A model generated the notes under the pieces. That model ran no database searches and was not told where the DNA came from. It worked only from the letters and a program-made list of their open reading frames with translations. DNA of 64,000 bases from Congeria kusceri (lineage: Eukaryota; Mollusca; Bivalvia; Myida; Dreissenidae), in NCBI GenBank assembly GCA_027627225.1, contig CM051028.1:12397201-12461200 (forward strand), read 5' to 3'. Positions 46,821 through 59,899 of this stretch are shown here, one piece after another (positions within the stretch are counted from its first letter, which is position 1; every line of letters starts with the position of its first letter). The position numbers and the translations under genes were made by a program.

Positions 46821-48524
46821 ATAATGTTGTATTTTGATATGAGCAAGTTTTAGTATTCTTATAAATAGTTTGCAGAGCGTTTTAAAATAAACACCTGTAA
46901 AATTATTTTTATGATACTTTTCAGTCCTGAAAAGAAGTATTTTTATTTATTTTTCGATTGTAACAAAAGACCCGCTTTAACTGGAATCGCTATACAATAA
47001 ACAGTGGCTTTATCGCATCTTTTTAGCATACATGAACACAAAGTGTTCAAGGATGTGCTATTGTGGTCGGTCACCGTCGGTCATTCGTTGTTTCTCGTCA
47101 ACAATTGTTTGAGACGACTTTGTTTTCTAAAACCACTAGGTCGATTTATACCAAACTTGGCAGGAATATTTGTGGGCTGGTCGTTTATCAGATTTCTTCC
47201 ATTGAATTCAGTATTTGAAAAACTATGGTTGCTATGTCAACCAAAAGCCCAAACAAATAAAAAAATCTTCTTGTCAGAAGCCACTTTATGGATTTCATAA
47301 TGGTGTTCACACAAATTGTCCTTGGATGACCCTCTACCAAATTTCTTCAAAGCATGTTTATTCGTTGAAAATCATTGCAGCCAGGAAGAGGGGCCTTTTT
47401 TTCTTATAAAGCTATAAAGACAAGTTTGAAATTATTTTTCTCAAAAACGCTGACCGGATTTCAAAATAATTTAACATAAATGTCCCTTGGGTGACCCTTT
47501 TCCACATTTCTTCGAATCATCTTGTCTGAAACCTCTGGTTTGATTTTAAAATAATTTCACAGAAATGTTCTTTTGGAGACCATCTACTACATCTGTTTAA
47601 ATCAATTTGATTCGTTAAAAACATGGCCACATAGGCTTAAACGACTTTATCATATTCGGTTTATGTAGTTATTAATATATATTGTTTTTTTTTAAATGTT
47701 TTTGCAAACGAATTTTCCTGTACATAACGTGGCATCTTTTAGTACGCATGTGTAATGGGCTTGAACACCTCTAAAGGTTTTGTTGATGTATTTACGCATA
47801 TTGAGCATTTATGCAAGCGTTTATGGTTATTCTTTATTTAACATCAACGCATACGCAGGTGTTTTACTTCCGTACTTGTCTGTACATTTCTGAGTAAATT
47901 TTATGTTGATGTACTTTCACATATGTCTTATGGTATTTGAACGTTTTAATTTTTAAGTATTATTATCGTGTGGCTACACTAAAGCTTGTACTTACTTCAG
48001 AGTTTTTAAGATTTATTCACATATATGTATTATATAGCAGAATGGGCCCAACAATAAAATATTGTTTGTTTCCCCTCCCGCGACCCATGCTAATGACGGG
48101 CGAGTCGGTAGGTCGAAAAAATATATTGTTTGTATTCACAATAAGTCCTTTTCATTGATTTTTTTCCTTATGTTTGAAATGTTACATTATTGTATTAATT
48201 CTTAATATTTTCGTTGTAGCAGATTCATAACGTTCTGCTTATTTACGTAATACTATGTTCTAATTACCTTACAATAATTTATCAAAATTTAACAAACAAT
48301 AACATACGTTAAAAACAAGAGCGTTAGTAATAAAAATCTGTTAAAACTAAGAAGTAATAGTGTGACGTTGCAATTTGCCGGACATTCAAAACAGAACGCT
48401 GTTAGCAACAGCCATAGCAACGGTGACTGTCAAACTGCGGCTAGCAGTTTGTAGCTAAAAAGCGTGGTACACGCTTATCACGTGGATAGTGCATAGAAGC
48501 ATCAATCCGTAATACTGTATCTTC

Positions 48525-49620
48525 ATTGGCAGTTTAAACCGCTTTAAATAAAACGTGTTTAAAAACGTATAAATGAATATCCTTCAAAGGCAAATCTAGC
48601 TCTGCAAAGACCGAACGTAACGGTAAGAACAAGATTGCATTCTCCATCGAGTTCCATACAAGTATAAACTGCAAATTGTGTGGCAATAAAACAAAACCAA
48701 AGCATGTAATATTGTTATAAGGATTAATAACCTCACGTAATTGATCCGAATCATCAACGATCAAATCGTTTGGTGAAAATTCAAGGTGCTCCGGATTTAA
48801 TTAGTATAGTAATATAACATTTTATATCTAGTTGCAAACAATAATAATCAGTAAGATTACTGATATTACAATATGAAACAAAATATAGCACCATATACTG
48901 CTTTAAAGTAATAATGAACTCAAAGCTATAGAGCAATTTAATATAGAGATGTTTCCTTTGCATAATGACTACATAGTTAAACCAGGTACGAGTATCCTTT
49001 AACCAATGGAGCGTCACATTTTGTGACCACAGGCATCTATCCAATTATCCAATTATGCATTTGCACAGTCGAATCGTTAAGACATATCTGTGTTAGCCCC
49101 TTAAGAAGACATTTAGTCGAAAGCCATTGGGCACTTGGTATATATTGACAACACAGTTTGAACAATTTCTTTCTCATGTATATATTATTACACACACAGA
49201 TTCGCTAATCTGCCATTAATCGCTGGGCACAGCTTCAGTGGAAATCTTAGCTTCCCATTTGCATAATTCATAATACTGAAATAAACGAGCGTTTGTATGT
49301 AACAGGATGTGACTGCAGTCCCCTGCCGGTAACTTGTTACAGGAAAAAAGGTTCTGCCAAAATGTAATGACGGACAAACAAACCAATTGCAAAACAATAT
49401 GCCGCAATTTTTTAAGAGGCGGAGGGTATATCTGTGTGCATTATCATGAGTTCAGATAAACATAATACTTTACATGTACTAATTAGTATGGATAGTTATG
49501 ATTAAGGAAAAACAAGAGAGAAAACTTCAATAATGTACAGAATGAAATCCACAAGTCCATATTTATTACAGGTAGATATATAAAACAAGATTAAGGAATA
49601 ACAATATTCCCATCGTGGGC
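48525..49620. other. Flank of the inverted duplication with an unassigned open frame
   Basis: On the - strand, 48534-48764 is open (continuing upstream to a stop near 48800) and reads like real protein: NPYNNITCFGFVLLPHN, then LPLRSVFAELDLPLKD. There is no good start codon or obvious splice acceptor. I do not recognise it; it could be an exon of an unknown gene or a relic. The rest of the stretch shows nothing. Confidence 0.25.
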
Positions 49621-49830
49621 TTAGCGCAAAACGGTCGTAACTGACTTTTTGAAAAGTTTTCAGGAGAACATAAAAACTAATAAAAATTCTGTTTTCATCA
49701 ATGCAGACATAAACTTTTGCATGAAGAATGGTTTTTGTATTAATTTGAAGTAAACATCAGTTCATATCTGTTGTTATGATTGTTTACTGAGATATTTGAA
49801 AAATATCCAGTTACGACCGTTTTGCGCTAA
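49621..49830. mobile_element. 210-bp MITE with perfect 23-bp terminal inverted repeats
   Basis: The left end is TTAGCGCAAAACGGTCGTAA then CTG; the right end is its exact inverted partner, ending TTTTGCGCTAA. There is no gene. A further copy of the end motif (GTGCAAAACGGTTGTATCTG) lies at about 49861. Confidence 0.8.
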
Positions 49831-49880
49831 AAATTGTGAAATGTTGGAAATATTTTTTTGTGCAAAACGGTTGTATCTGA

Positions 49881-52004
49881 AAAATGAACTAGAATTTTTC
49901 CTTCAAATATCAAAATCATTGAAGTTTTTATCATTAATTATTTCAAGTAAATATTGAAAATATCATCTATGAATATTTTTACTGAATTTGGTGGAAAATA
50001 AACTGGTATATGAACATACCCCGATGAGCATTTATGACTTTCATTAATATACATCTGTTACATGCAATTATGTACAAGTTTTGCATATCTTGACACAACA
50101 TTTTAACTATTTTAAACATAATATGAATATTGATAAGTGAGGAGTAACATATAAAAAGACAGAATGTCACAATATGAAATTATCATATGATTATTTAAAA
50201 GTGAAAAGCAATTCCAATTATCTGTTTAGTACCTCCGCCAAAGAGGTTATGATTTGCCATTGTTGGTTTGTTGGTCTATTTGTAATTTGAATTTCTCACG
50301 AAAGGTTGGATATGGGCAAGTGAACAAAAATGATTACATGTATTGGTGATCTGGATCACTGTTGGATCCAGAATATAAAGGATCCTATATTATACGGACA
50401 AATTCCCTCATCATGCTGTAAACGTTAGTTGCACTCGTGGGGTATTAAACTATCCTGGCAAAAGTCTGTGCTCTCCGAGTGCTTTCTAGATTATTGTTGT
50501 ACTCATATTTTTATCATAGGGAATTTAAAACATGTTTCCTTAATTTTGAATAATCTGTTGTTGTTAAAATAGGCATGCACTAAATAGTTGATCACGGTTG
50601 TTTTAATTGCAATAGTGCTTGGTTGTGCTTGACTTTGTCAATCTGGTATCAATATCAATTGGTTGCTAGAAATTATTCATCACTGTCACTTCCACCACCA
50701 CTTTCATCATCATTATCAGCATCATTTACAGTTATATCATCCTTATTGTCTATAACATTACCACCATAAAAATCCTTATTATCATTGATCTATCAATGAT
50801 TATTGACTTTCTAACATCATTCTCATTTTATCATTGTCAGAAACATACTGCTCACCACCAACATTTACATCTTTATCATCAGCAACATCACCAATATCAA
50901 CATAATTATACAGACTTCTCATCACTAACATTTTACCTTTCTTAGCTAAACAGTTTTATCACCAACGCAGAATAAGTTGAGGTATCCAAAACTTCATATT
51001 TTTCAAAAGCTTTACATTTTTGTTTAAACAAATCTCAAAACAACTTAACTCCGCGGGGCATTCACGCTCACATCTTTGCGCATTAATCTACAATTGGACC
51101 CCTATTTATCTTGTACTTCCCTATTTTCGGTAAACCAACGGTGATCGCTAGGTACTTCACATAAAGCAGCAATTTTAGTATTTCAACACCACCGTTCATT
51201 TATTCAAAACGTATTCTTCGTGAAATAGATTTTCTTAAAAAAAATCAAAAATTGCAATCGCAAAATGCTTACTCAAATAAAATATTAACAAAGAATTGCA
51301 ATTTTTTCGGGAATAGTTTCGGGACAATTTTGACAAAATGTCAATGCAGGGTTGCGTCTACTTCATTAATAACATGGTTATCTCCCGTTTACAATCAGCA
51401 CATTTTAAGGGGCGTTAAAGCGGTAATCAAAAGCCCATTTTCCGGAATCCACTTATGTTTGTAGTAGCATTATCACCGTTAATCTGGCATATAATTTAAT
51501 AATATTACATCATTATGATGTAGGTAATATAATGTAGAATAGTACAGAGTGATTAAAATCTTGAGATTGTAGCACAAAAATCGCATTTTCAATTGGAAAG
51601 AAAAATCACGGATACTACTAGTTTTATTGCTTCAAGTAATGCTTATTGATTACCCCTTTAGAGCCCCTTATATGGAAAAAACCATATGACGTAATGACAC
51701 GATATTTACATCCTTGTAACCAGAAGGAGCCAAACTTACTACTGCAATAAGCTTTTCTTTAAACGTATTACTTACGCGGTTGAAAATAAAGAAAAACTAC
51801 TAAAAAATCACGGATACTACTCGCCAACCAATTTATCATCTAAACTATATTAATCAAAATCATCTTCATTCTTATTTTCAACAAAATCTACACACATTCT
51901 TATAATCATTAACAACTTAACAATGCTCATTACCAGCATTTAACCATTATCACCACATAATACTACACACTTATCATCACCAACACCTAATCAATATCAT
52001 CATC
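49881..52004. other. Low-complexity and unassigned DNA
   Basis: 50690-50940 is rich in CAT/ATC units (TCATCATCATTATCAGCATC). CACGGATACTACT recurs near 51610 and 51810. No gene is recognised. Confidence 0.5.
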
Positions 52005-52443
52005 AAGATCTACACACGTATCATTATCATTAACATTTACACACTTCTCATTACTAACATCAACAAACTTCTCATCACTAACATCTACACACTTCGCATT
52101 ACTAACATCTACACACTTCTCATCACTAACATCCCATCACTAACATCAACTCACTTCTCATCACTTACATCTACACACTTTGCATCACTAACATCTACAC
52201 ACTTCTCATTACTAATATCTAAACACTTCTCATCACTTACATCTACACACTTTTCATCACTAACATCTACGCACTTCTCATCACTAATATCTACACACTC
52301 TCATAACTAACATCTACACACTTCTCATCATTTACATCTACACACTTCCCATCACTAATATCTACACACATCTCATCATTAACATCTACACACTTCTTAC
52401 ATCTACACACTTCTCATCACTAACATCTACACATTACTCATTA
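52005..52443. repeat. 24-bp minisatellite, unit CACTAACATCTACACACTTCTCAT
   Basis: About 18 imperfect units, each a shift of ACATCTACACACTTCTCATC. The run degrades gradually at its left edge from ~51950 and ends abruptly at the foldback element. Confidence 0.93.
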
Positions 52444-52454
52444 CTAAAGGCCCC

Positions 52455-53001
52455 CTCACACTGTGGCGAATTTAAGCTTCGAGTTTTGTACGAGTCCTGG
52501 TAAGTTAAAACTTGCCGAAAAGTGGACTAGTTGGTCACGGAATTGTTTCAAGACGACATTAGTTTGAGTTCTCTTCAACATATAAGTACGATATTCGTAC
52601 AATATCGTTTCCAAATCAAAGGCCTGTCTTCGAGAATGTACGGGTCTATACGACTTGTGACAACATGTGCATGAGCAGATGTTGTAGCAAGTCTCACAAA
52701 CTAGCAGCAAACTAATGTTATGTCGTGGAACGAAACTACACAGCAAAATGCACTGACAAGACATGTCTCAGAATTTGTTCACGAGTGCGCGAGATTTCTT
52801 CGACATGTCTTCAAAACATGTACGAGAAAAAAGTCGCCGAAAAGCGCCGAGAGTTTTAAACAGTTACAAATTATCATAGCTACTTGGCAAGTTCTGGCAA
52901 CATATGGTACATATTCAGAAGACATCTCCGCGACATGTGTATAAGATCTACACGACTACAGACAAGTTGTGGCAAGCTTGTAGCTCAAATTCGCTAGTGT
53001 T
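52455..53001. mobile_element. ~550-bp foldback element
   Basis: CACTGTGGCGAATTTAAGCT at the left and AGCTCAAATTCGCTAGTGT at the right are inverted partners. The interior holds further short inverted matches (ACATGTACGAG, CTTGTGACAAC). Open frames inside overlap the inverted ends and are not convincing genes. Confidence 0.5.
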
Positions 53002-53869
53002 TAACTTTTAATACATCCTTGTGTTAAGTTAAACACTAAACAAGTATTATAGGTCTCTTCGTTATTATTATTTTTGTATTTCATAAAACATGTTCAACTG
53101 AAGTCATATTTTGCCATTTTAAAAAACATTTCAAAATGAAAAATATGTATTTTAACTTTGTTTAATTTTAAATGCAGATAAAGTTTGTAAACATAGTATG
53201 TATTAGCTTTGGAATGTATGATTAAGTCAGCTTACCAATGTTAATTACCATTGTTAACAATTTTATTTAATGTTAGATTTTTTTGCATGACAATCATAGT
53301 TTTAAAATACCGGTATCCGTATGGTCAGTATAACACACAAAATAGTGTTATTTTATAAAATAGTTCTCTTCAATTCAATATGTACAGCTTAGACCATATA
53401 TGTAGCAAAATACTGACAAAATCACCAATATTAAAATCATAGTTGCATCAGTAATCAATACTAAACAGATTTTTTTGCACTGACAAATGTTTCACAATAA
53501 AATAGGACCGTGTTCATGCATGCACTGTGACTTTGAAAACCATACAAGAACATTGTTTTTCAAGAAAGCATGCATTAAATAATAAAAATATGACCTAAAT
53601 TTAACAAACATAACTAAACTTCATGAATCGCCCAACAATGTCAGCCAAGAAACATAAAACGTCGGTTCTATGCTTTTATGTCTAATTATATCTCCACATA
53701 ATAGAATGTTGTAATTAATAACCCTCCATATAAGTTTTTTTTTCTTTTATACCACTCAGTTATTAGTATAGTTTATAAAACAAAGATAAAATGATGCAAT
53801 CTGTGATATTAAATTTAGTACTCATATAAAATAACCACCTTCTTACAGATTGTTTGTGTCTTTATCTGT
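53002..53869. other. AT-rich DNA, nothing recognised
   Basis: No coding frame or structured repeat seen. Confidence 0.5.
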
Positions 53870-54082
53870 GTGTAAAACAGTCGTAACTGCAGTTACGACC
53901 GTTTTGCACTAAAAATATTACATTTTCAGATACGACCATATGCCAATTAATGTTTTTCTTATAGTTAAAGGTAGAATATTGGGCTAATATTTTCTCAGGT
54001 TCTAAATATTGGTAAATGAATACAAAACATGCAATAAAGTCATTTTTGTAAAAAATGTCAGTTACGACCGTTTTGCGCTGAG
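53870..54082. mobile_element. Second, diverged member of the GCGCAAAACGGTCGTAACTG MITE family
   Basis: The left end is degenerate (GTGTAAAACAGTCGTAACTG) and runs directly into a second motif copy in the opposite sense. The right end is GTTACGACCGTTTTGCGCTG. It shares the segment TTTTGC-CTAAAAAT with the member at 49621-49880. Confidence 0.7.
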
Positions 54083-54097
54083 CCCGTGCCATAGAAT

Positions 54098-55020
54098 TCA
54101 TCTCTTGATGGTGAACACTTCCACCAAGTAATTTCAAAATCCATCCAGAAATGACAGAGTTATGAACCAGACACGAGAAACAGACCCCAGTTTTGACCTT
54201 TGACCTCTAAGTGTGACCTTGACCTTAGAGGTTCGAACCTGTATCTTGCGCGCGACAAATCGTCTTATGATGGTGAAGATTTCTGACATATAATTTAAAA
54301 TTACATCGAAAAATGACAGAGTATTTGCTCGGACACGGAAAACAGACCCCTTTTTTTACCTTTGGCCTCTAAGTGTGCGCGCGACACAGCGTCCTATGAT
54401 GATGAACATGTCTGCGAATTTATTTCACAATATATTTAGAAAGGACAGAGTTATTTACCGGGCTCGAACAACAGGCCCCATATTTGACATTTGTCCTCTA
54501 AGTTTGACCTTGACATTGGAGGATGAACCCTCGTCTTGCGCGCGACACATCATCCCAGCCGGTGAACATATTGCCAAGTAATGTCAAAAGCCTCCTTAAA
54601 ATGTACGTGTTATACAGCGGGCACGAAACACAGACCCCATTTTTGACATTTGACCTCTAAGTGTGACCTTGACCTTGAAGGTACGGACCTGGATCTTGTG
54701 ATCGACACATCGTTTCATTATGATGAACATTTTTGCCAAGTTATTTTAAAATCCATTCTAAACGACAGAGTTATAAAGCGGACAATAAAACAAAAAAAAC
54801 AAACCACATGTTTTACCTTTGACTTCTAATAATGACCTTAACCTTTGCGTGACGTATCTGATCTTGCGCGCGACACATCGACTTATGATGGCGAAAGTTG
54901 CTGCTAAGTAATTTCAAAACCCATCTAGCAATGACAAATGTATAGTGCGGACACGAGATGGGACGGACGGCCGGAAGAACACTCGCAAACCTATAATCCC
55001 CAATCGGTTTCACCGAGAGG
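54098..55020. repeat. Six degenerate tandem modules of ~160 bp
   Basis: Each module runs ATGATGGTGAACAT, AAGTAATTT, AAATCCATC, GACAGAGTTAT, CGGACACGA, CAGACCCC, TTTGACCTCTAAGTGTGACC, TTGCGCGCGACACATCG. The last leads into GGGACGGACGGCCGG and a short hairpin with CGGTTTCACCG. It resembles a dispersed repeat common in bivalves. It is non-coding. Confidence 0.85.
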
Positions 55021-55025
55021 GGTCT

Positions 55026-56143
55026 AGAACACCACTGTCATAATACATTTGCTTGAAACTGTTCGTTTGTATCTGAATACGCTGTGTTTTTAACGCGCAT
55101 GCTTTGATAAGTTGATTCATCTTTATTATAATTAAAATTGTTGTACATGTGTAGCACACGGATGACAAGGCAATTGTCTTGTTATTTACTAAAACATATT
55201 ATGTTAAAAGTCATCGTACATGCGAATGTAAGAAATGAGATAACACATACTAAGGAATGTGAAGAATGAAACATAGAAAACAAGACGTGTCATTTATAAA
55301 AACGTCAATCTAAGGGAGATAAAGCCCCAAGTCTTGTGTCAGAACTATGCAAGGCAGATACAGCATATTAGCTCTGTGAATTATTTCTTCCGTACTTGAC
55401 TAACATGTTGACATCTATGGTTTCAATCACTTTACATGCATGCACTTGTTTTCGTTAAACCTGCATAAAGGGTGCGCAGCAAATGATCTCCACAACGGGT
55501 TAACTGTATTTATGTTAAACATAGCACACGCCTTACAGACGACTTAATAACAAAAAATCAAAATCAGAAAAAAACAATGAAACTTCCTAGGAAAACAGCT
55601 CAGGCGCTAGACGTTAAAACATTTACAGGTGAAACTATCTGGTAAATGACAGAATTATCACTGGTCGTTTTCTAAATATTAACTGTCTAAGGTAACATAT
55701 TTTGCTAAATGAAATGTGTGTATACAAACAGTTTTTCTCAGAGACCGAAACGGATAATTTTGATTACAAGTTTATTTGTGTACAGCATGTATATAATATG
55801 CTTTAAACATTAAGTTGCAACAAAGCTAAAGACTAAACGAGAAGAAAAAGTCACATCAGATAAATACTTTGTTAAAGAAACATAACACAAGTTGTTAGTT
55901 CGGAAATTCGGAAAATAAGAGATTTATTGTAAAATATGCTTATTTATGAGCATTAATATAAGGCATTATCATTTTGATATAAAGCTTTTTTAATACAGTG
56001 TGTCCCGGCTAAGATCAATCACACTGCAGCTAAGACAGGTATAAGACAGGTGTACGACTTAAAATCTCGACAAAGTAGTTTTGTGAAGTTTATGAAAGTC
56101 GTGCGTTATCTTGGGGCATAAATGCAGTTGTACTAAAGATAGA
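55026..56143. other. AT-rich DNA, nothing recognised
   Basis: No gene, tRNA or strong repeat seen. Confidence 0.45.
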
Positions 56144-56149
56144 ATTTTC

Positions 56150-56306
56150 GATTTATCGTCGTTTATAGCCCAATAAACAACGATTTAGAGTTCTGATGCG
56201 CAGGAATTAAACCACGAGGGCGTTAACCCGAGTCGTTTAATAGCCACGCATCAGAACGACAAAAAGCTGTTTATTGGCTGATAAACAACGAAAATGCGAA
56301 AACTAT
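56150..56306. mobile_element. ~155-bp foldback (MITE-like)
   Basis: CGTCGTTTATAGCCCAATAA and GTTCTGATGCG at the left are inverted as CGCATCAGAACGAC and TTATTGGCTGATAAACAACG at the right, around a short centre. Confidence 0.8.
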
Positions 56307-56737
56307 TTCGATTATTACATGATTTGACATAATTATATTTTGGCAATTGTAATTGGAACTACTTTTTATTGTGCTCCGCTCAGAATCTGGATTTCCTTTT
56401 GCCTTTTTTAATTGGCAGTTTAACAACAATAATTGTGTCCTTTGTCTATTGAAAAATAAGCGAGCGTCATGCTAGAATTGTTTTTTTATCATGTACAAAA
56501 GCCATCTGGGTAGAAGATTCTACCTTAGGCTTGCGTTAATGTGCATCGGGTTCTGACGTCGTATGTAATGCCCTGTGACGTTTAAAAACCCCAGTCACAC
56601 TGCAGCTTAAGCCTTGGCCACAACGCGACTAATGGATATTTTAATCGTGCTTTCTCTGCACTGTATTTTTTCCGTAGGTGAGAGTCGTAGAGGACGTGAG
56701 GCTAAAAACCAATAGCATTTAATTTGTATAGCGTTAT

Positions 56738-56884
56738 TGTAGTAGGGTGATGTATTAGGGACACTTATACTGCCTTGCTATATGAGCTAGCTTTTATAGC
56801 GACGCGGTAGAGCGTTTGCCTAGGAACCGGGAGGTCCCGGGTTCGATTCCCATTGTGGCTTGGGATTTTTTCAGCTGGGTTACA
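56738..56884 (+). repeat. 5' LTR, right end certain, left end tentative
   Basis: The right end is fixed by the primer-binding site that follows (..GGGTTACA then T and TGGCGCC). The left end is guessed at TGTAGTAGGG, which would make a ~147-bp LTR with TG..CA ends. Without a 3' LTR in the window the start cannot be verified. Confidence 0.45.
56800..56862 (+). other. tRNA-like segment inside the LTR
   Basis: ATAGCGACGCGGTAGAGCG resembles box A and GGTTCGATTCCC is a consensus box B, at tRNA-like spacing. The anticodon stem (TTTGC/CCGGG) and acceptor ends do not pair properly, so it is not a working tRNA. Confidence 0.6.
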
Positions 56885-56885
56885 T

Positions 56886-56900
56886 TGGCGCCCAACGTGG
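56886..56900 (+). promoter_or_regulatory. Primer-binding site for reverse transcription
   Basis: TGGCGCCCAACGTGG begins with TGG, complementary to the CCA end of a tRNA, and sits directly after the LTR end. I cannot say which tRNA. Confidence 0.75.
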
Positions 56901-58796
56901 TTTTGTGGGTTTGAAATAGTGCATAGTGCAGTGCATAGTGTACGTAATATTACATCAGTTTAATTGAAGATCTCCAGAGATTTAGAATTGTCAACTTCGA
57001 TCCTGTTGACATTTGGTAGTGGTGAAGACGTGTCGACAACCATTCCATTGACGTCTATCTATTCCATGGACGTAAGGTCATCTGTCACCTAGCCAGGTGG
57101 GCAGAGTATTCGGTCCAACTACATCAGTGTAGACATCGTGGGCATACCAGGGCTCACATACCATTTCCGTTACATTCCTGCAGGATCTGCTGTTGTGACA
57201 TTCATCGAGGACGCTGTTTCGCTGTGCGGGGGAGGAGTTCAGAGTTTATGGACAATTAATCAGTGACTTGTGTGCATAAGAAACAAAACTTAGACTATAC
57301 TAGTGGCCACAAATTGTTTCCATGGTGTTACAGAATCTGGTGAATGAGTGAGTACCTATTTCGATTATTTGTACAGAGATTGCAGTGATTTTTTAATTTA
57401 TCCATAAATATATTTTTCAAGTAATATTTGTTTCTCCAGTTCATAAACAATTTTTATTCATATATCTAAAGTTTGACAATTGCTGCAGTTTTTGTATAAA
57501 TATCTGTACGATATTGTAAAGTAAGAAAGTAGTCACTATTAATTGATTTCCTTGGTTATGGGTAATTAACATCTAACTGTCTTTCCCATTAATTATCCAA
57601 ATATAATTGATCTATTATTCTCCAGAAACAAGCTGCCATTTTGTCCAATTAGCATTTAAATTTCTGCCCAGTACTTTAAAGTACAGCCCAATTATTTCTC
57701 TTTTTGTTTACTTTCTATTTCTTTGTGTTCTGGGTTAAAATCTAGAACGTTTGGTTCCTAGCTTTCTCAAATCAAGCCTGTTACTGACCCGGATTGCTTT
57801 TGGCGTGTTTTCATTGGTCGTCTACTTTGTCATCTATTTATAGTGTGGTATTCCCCAAATTTCATTGGTTGATGACATGACCTGACCTTAACCAGTGACA
57901 TTTACCTTGTTTACATTCTAGAAACTGGAATTTAGGTACTTACTTCTGCTGTTCAATCATATTTAGTATAGCTAATACCTGTAGTTAGTTATACTAGGTT
58001 TAATATTAGTGTTTAGTGGTTATTGCATTTGAATTCCCCTTATTTTTTAATACAGAAATTAAATACTTTTGAAATTATCTGATCAGATTTAAATTAATTT
58101 TAGTATTGTCAATTATTATTTGAGTAAAATTTTGTCTTTAGTACTTTGTTGTAACGTGATTATTATTTTATTTTATTGAAGTTGAAAACAAATTACAATT
58201 GTTTTGAGTGAACTATTCTTACATTATTATATATTAGCAATAAGAATTATAGTTTGGTTCTTGATAAACTGCATTTATAAATAATTGTGTTTATTAAAGG
58301 GGCATGTTTATTTAGTATTGGAAATTAACTTAAAGGGGGCACCATACAAATATTATTTTTGCTGATCATTTACTTCAATTTCTTTTACGGGGTTTGTATT
58401 ATTATTGCTATTGTCAACAGTAAATATCGTTTGGATATATAAGCTATTTATTTTCATTAATTGTTTGACTTGGTCATATTTAAAGCTATTTATTCATCTT
58501 AATTGTTTGACTTCGTTTTCTGTTTACAGGTTTCAATTTATTTCATTGATTTATATCATGACATTTGTGTGTTTCTAGCTGGTACGAGACAATAACTTCT
58601 TAGCACACCAAGTTAATTCTACAGAATTGCTTTCTAGCAATACTATTCGTAGAACTTAACAATCTTGTGTTTACAAGTTGTAGCTAAATTTTTTTAAAGT
58701 GAATTTATTAGTTAAATTTAATTATCTATGCTTTGATAGTTGAGTTATAACCTCAGTTTAACATTATTTTGAAAATTATTTGAGTTTTAAATCAAA
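56901..58796 (+). other. Gypsy leader, about 1.9 kb
   Basis: AT-rich, no open frame, many in-frame stops. Long compared with typical gypsy leaders, so part may be a later insertion. Confidence 0.5.
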
Positions 58797-59899
58797 ATGG
58801 CTCGGCCAAAAGAGTATGATGAACGTGACATGCAGGATACTGCACAACAAGAATCTCAGCACCCAGTTAGCCGATATACTATATCAGCGGAAGAAGAGAA
58901 ATTGCTTAAAGCATTTAGATCGTTGCCTGAAAAGCGTCAAAAGGTGGAAAATGCCGAGGATTTATCTCGTCTTATGTAACAAATGAAATTGTCTACTCCT
59001 GATTGTAGTAATTCAGCACAGGAGAGACCCAATTTTAGCCTACCTGGAAAATCTTACCCTAAGTTGTCCATATTTTATGGTGAGGCCAGTAAAGGTGATG
59101 TTACTCTCAAGGGTTTAAGTTTGAATTGGACTCGCTTATTGCTGAAGGAATTTTCAGCGATGATCAAATCCTGTTTGGGATTAGGCGAGCATTGAGAGGA
59201 AAGGCAAGTGACCATCTGCGGAGAGCAGGTGTGGGCCTGACATTGGATGTTGCCGTTCGTAAACTCGAACAAGAGTTTGGTTGTATTGAGCCAGTAGAAT
59301 CTTTGCTGCAGAGATTTTATTCAATGGAACAGAAGCCAAGCGAAGATATATCAACATATTGCGCAAGATTAGAGGATTTATTCGAACTGATAGTCAAACA
59401 AGGAGGATTAATGAGAGGCAGTACAGAGATTTTAAAGAGAGTATTGTACAAAGGTTTGAACAAAGAACTGAAACAAATGGCAGGGTATAAATTTGATACA
59501 GTTCATGATTACGATAAATTTAAATTGGAATTAAGAATCATGGAAGCAGAAATTAAAAGCCCAGAGACTGAGTCAAAAAAGTGCCATGCAATGAATGTAG
59601 ACCCAAAGAAATCAGAATTATCTGAAATGAAAGATCTATTGATCAAACTTAATGAAAGAATTGAGAGGTTGGAAAAAGAAAAACATGAATCTAATTCATC
59701 AAAGCAAGAAAATGTATACACAGGTAGAGGCTTCAGTAGGAGTCAAGAAAGAGGCTTTAACCGACCACCTGGTAGAGGACAGGGCAATCAGCGGGGCAGG
59801 TCTTACCAACCACAGCGCCCATTAGGCAGTAACAATTTCTTGCCTACATGTTTCAATTGCGGCCTCAAGGGTCATATTGCAAGAAATTGCCCAAACTAA
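58797..59899 (+). pseudogene. Gypsy gag, broken
   Basis: The start is ATG 58797 (TCAAAATGG). An in-frame TAA lies at 58977-58979 and the frame shifts near 59108, after which the capsid-like part is open (59126-59899). It ends with a CCHC zinc knuckle, CFNCGLKGHIARNC, preceded by an Arg/Gly-rich stretch. Gag packages the element RNA. Length, knuckle and position next to the protease support the call. The breaks make it non-functional as it stands. Confidence 0.85.

Larger units (their letters stand above)
30891..48524. repeat. Large imperfect inverted duplication (arms 30891-41743 and 45952-48524)
   Basis: Reading the right arm backwards reproduces the left arm. 48211-48524 matches 30891-31208, 47640-48210 matches 38230-38810, 46750-47640 matches about 39735-40560, and 45952-46460 matches 41320-41743. 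The right arm lacks left-arm segments near 38810-39735, 40757-40873 and 40960-41320, and lacks the LINE. The spacer (41744-45951) holds exon 1 of paralogue C. Identity looks about 90-95 percent by eye. Confidence 0.9.

Noticed and set aside
52005..52443. CRISPR array
   Set aside because: Units are contiguous 24-bp minisatellite repeats without spacers, in a eukaryotic context.
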